Positions 62,737 to 64,000 of a DNA stretch of 64,000 bases are shown piece by piece. Position 1 is the first letter of the stretch, and every line of letters begins with the position of its first letter. Below the pieces are notes generated by a model. It searched no databases, was not told where the DNA came from, and worked only from the letters and a program-made list of their open reading frames with translations. This DNA comes from Candidatus Enterococcus ferrettii. GTDB lineage: Bacteria > Bacillota > Bacilli > Lactobacillales > Enterococcaceae. The stretch is from NCBI RefSeq assembly GCF_017377655.1, contig NZ_JAFREL010000068.1, positions 1 to 64,000 of the forward strand. The letters run 5' to 3'. The position numbers and the translations under genes are program-made.

Positions 62737-63660
62737 TTATTCTTTGACACCGCCAATAGTTAAGCCTCCAACGAAATAACGTTGGAAGAATGGATACGTT
62801 AAAGCAATCGGCAAGGTTGATACCACCACAATCGCCATCCGAGCAGACTCACTCGGCAGGGCTGCCAAGCCACCTTGAATCTGTGCACCTAAGCCGGCAT
62901 TTCTTGCCAGAAAGTCCAAATTATTTTGAATCTTCATTAATAAATATTGCAATGGAACCAAATTATCTCTTTGAATATACAGCAAGGCATTCAACCAGTC
63001 ATTCCAATATCCTAAAGCCGCGAACAAACTAATTGTCGCAATACCCGGAACCGCCAACGGTAAAACAATGCTCCTAAAAATACGCATTTCACTGGCACCA
63101 TCAATACGAGCAGACTCAATAATACTGTCTGGTACTGTCTTTTTAAAGAAAGATCGCATTACCAAAATATTGAACGGTCCTAAGGCCAATGGCAGAATTA
63201 ACGCCCAAATCGTGTCATTCAGACCTAACAGATTCTTAACCACTAAATAATTGGCAACCATCCCAGGTGTGAACAGCATAGTTACTAGAGCAAAAATGGT
63301 AAAGAAACGGCGAAACGGAAAATTGGACCGTGAAATAACGTAAGCATACAACGAGGTCATCGACGCATTTACTAACGTTCCTAAAACCGTAACAAAAATC
63401 GTTACTCCAAAGGCCTGAAAAATTTTCTTGCTCATTTCCCCCGCAAAAATGTAACTGTAGGCTGCCGTTGAAAATTCTTTTGGCCAAAAGCGATACCCCA
63501 TCTCCGCCAGCGATGCTTCCTGAGTTAACGAAATCATGATGACAAAGATGAATGGCAATACACAAGAAACCGCAAACAAGGCAATCACTACATTGAAAAT
63601 TAAATTGACCGTCGGATTAAAGGAACGAACTTCAACTTTATTTACTTTTTTCTTTTTCAT
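62737..63660 (-). CDS. Carbohydrate ABC permease (LplC/CarB-like, CUT1)
   Basis: 307 residues, six membrane spans, with the EAA coupling loop ESARIDGASEMRIFRSIVLPLAVPGIATI. ATPase is not encoded in the window; such importers usually share an MsmK-like ATPase encoded elsewhere. Twelve nt after the preceding permease gene. Confidence 0.94.
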   Translation of the reverse strand: MKKKKVNKVEVRSFNPTVNLIFNVVIALFAVSCVLPFIFVIMISLTQEASLAEMGYRFWPKEFSTAAYSYIFAGEMSKKIFQAFGVTIFVTVLGTLVNASMTSLYAYVISRSNFPFRRFFTIFALVTMLFTPGMVANYLVVKNLLGLNDTIWALILPLALGPFNILVMRSFFKKTVPDSIIESARIDGASEMRIFRSIVLPLAVPGIATISLFAALGYWNDWLNALLYIQRDNLVPLQYLLMKIQNNLDFLARNAGLGAQIQGGLAALPSESARMAIVVVSTLPIALTYPFFQRYFVGGLTIGGVKE

Positions 63661-63671
63661 TGAATTCCTCC

Positions 63672-64000
63672 TTAGAATAGTGCTGAATCCGGTTCGATTT
63701 TTCTAACAACAAAATTAGCAATTAATAATAATGCAGCTCCGACGACTGACTGATACAAGCCGGCTGCCGACGACATTCCGATATCTCCCGTTGAGGTCAA
63801 CCCATTATAGATGTAAGTATCTAAAACAGAGGTTACTTGATACAACGCACCAGAATTTCGTGGTACATTGTAGAACATACCGAAGTCAGCTCGGAAGATC
63901 CCGCCGATGTTCATGATTAAAAGCACCAGCATCATCGGTACAATTTGCGGAATAGTCACGTTTTTAATCTGCTGCCACTTGCTGGCACCATCCACCATCG
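63672..64000 (-). CDS. Carbohydrate ABC permease (LplB-like), C-terminal part only
   Basis: The last 109 or so residues of a CUT1 permease, beginning inside the EAA loop (MVDGASKWQQIKNVTIPQIVP) and cut by the window edge. Further helices and the ending RKIEPDSALF are typical of LplB/YteP partners of LplC. The rest lies beyond 64000. Confidence 0.92.
   Translation of the reverse strand, partial: MVDGASKWQQIKNVTIPQIVPMMLVLLIMNIGGIFRADFGMFYNVPRNSGALYQVTSVLDTYIYNGLTSTGDIGMSSAAGLYQSVVGAALLLIANFVVRKIEPDSALF

Noticed and set aside
1..64000. CRISPR arrays, tRNA or rRNA genes, prophage or complete insertion sequences
   Set aside because: No regularly spaced repeats, no tRNA-like cloverleaf or rRNA sequence recognised, and only one IS fragment seen.

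Overview
The window looks like a chromosome segment of a low-GC Firmicute of the order Lactobacillales, most likely Enterococcus or a close relative. The evidence is strong GGAGG-type ribosome binding sites, T-box regulation, a cre/CcpA-type site, PTS sugar uptake, YesLMN/LplABC-type cassettes and the general look of the proteins. No rRNA, tRNA, CRISPR array or intact mobile element was seen. Most genes lie on the minus strand.

Layout. 62-3708: a Fur-box-controlled siderophore ABC importer (two permeases, ATPase, lipoprotein). 4202-6220: alkylation repair, with an Ada-AraC-AlkA fusion followed by an O6-alkylguanine transferase. 6481-11068: alpha-glucoside PTS EIICB plus a GH4 phospho-alpha-glucosidase, divergent from two overlapping RpiR regulators. 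11157-16478: a methionine importer operon (metN, metI, metQ, M20 hydrolase, second metQ) behind two tandem Met-type T-boxes. 16596-18937: an ABC exporter-like pair. 18940-24080: a loose, AT-rich stretch with an IS3-family remnant, a secreted V8-like protease carrying three ChW repeats, a candidate structured small RNA and an unrecognised 339-residue protein. 24080-27860: housekeeping enzymes, then a lone ABC binding lipoprotein preceded by a Tyr-rich leader peptide and a terminator, which looks like ribosome-mediated attenuation. 28075-32114: a CAT-like acetyltransferase overlapping an XRE/zinc-ribbon regulator, a methyltransferase behind a long palindrome, a DUF2316 protein, a DJ-1/PfpI protein and an Lrp regulator. 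32111-39849: two large polytopic membrane proteins, two overlapping zinc-ribbon membrane proteins, a metal-dependent amidohydrolase and a long gene-poor gap.

40034-45251 is a glycyl radical enzyme locus: XRE-cupin regulator, divergent from an operon of activase, HypD-like glycyl radical enzyme, TauE/SafE-type permease and a PpnP-like cupin. 45609-46154 holds an apparently intact HicB-like antitoxin gene next to a decayed hicA.

46735-64000 is a large glycan-utilisation region. A GntR-type regulator with a sugar-binding-protein-like domain sits between two mirror-image operator copies. It is cotranscribed with a GH92 alpha-mannosidase and divergent from GH125, GH38, a ROK kinase and GH20. Next to it, an ABC oligosaccharide importer (LplB/LplC/LplA type), YesL, a YesM/YesN two-component system and a second ROK kinase run as one tightly packed unit. 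Together they predict import of mannose-rich oligosaccharides such as trimmed N-glycans and their cytoplasmic breakdown to phosphorylated mannose and HexNAc.

Start codons were chosen by Shine-Dalgarno spacing and homology-like N-termini. Functions are from motif recognition without database searches.
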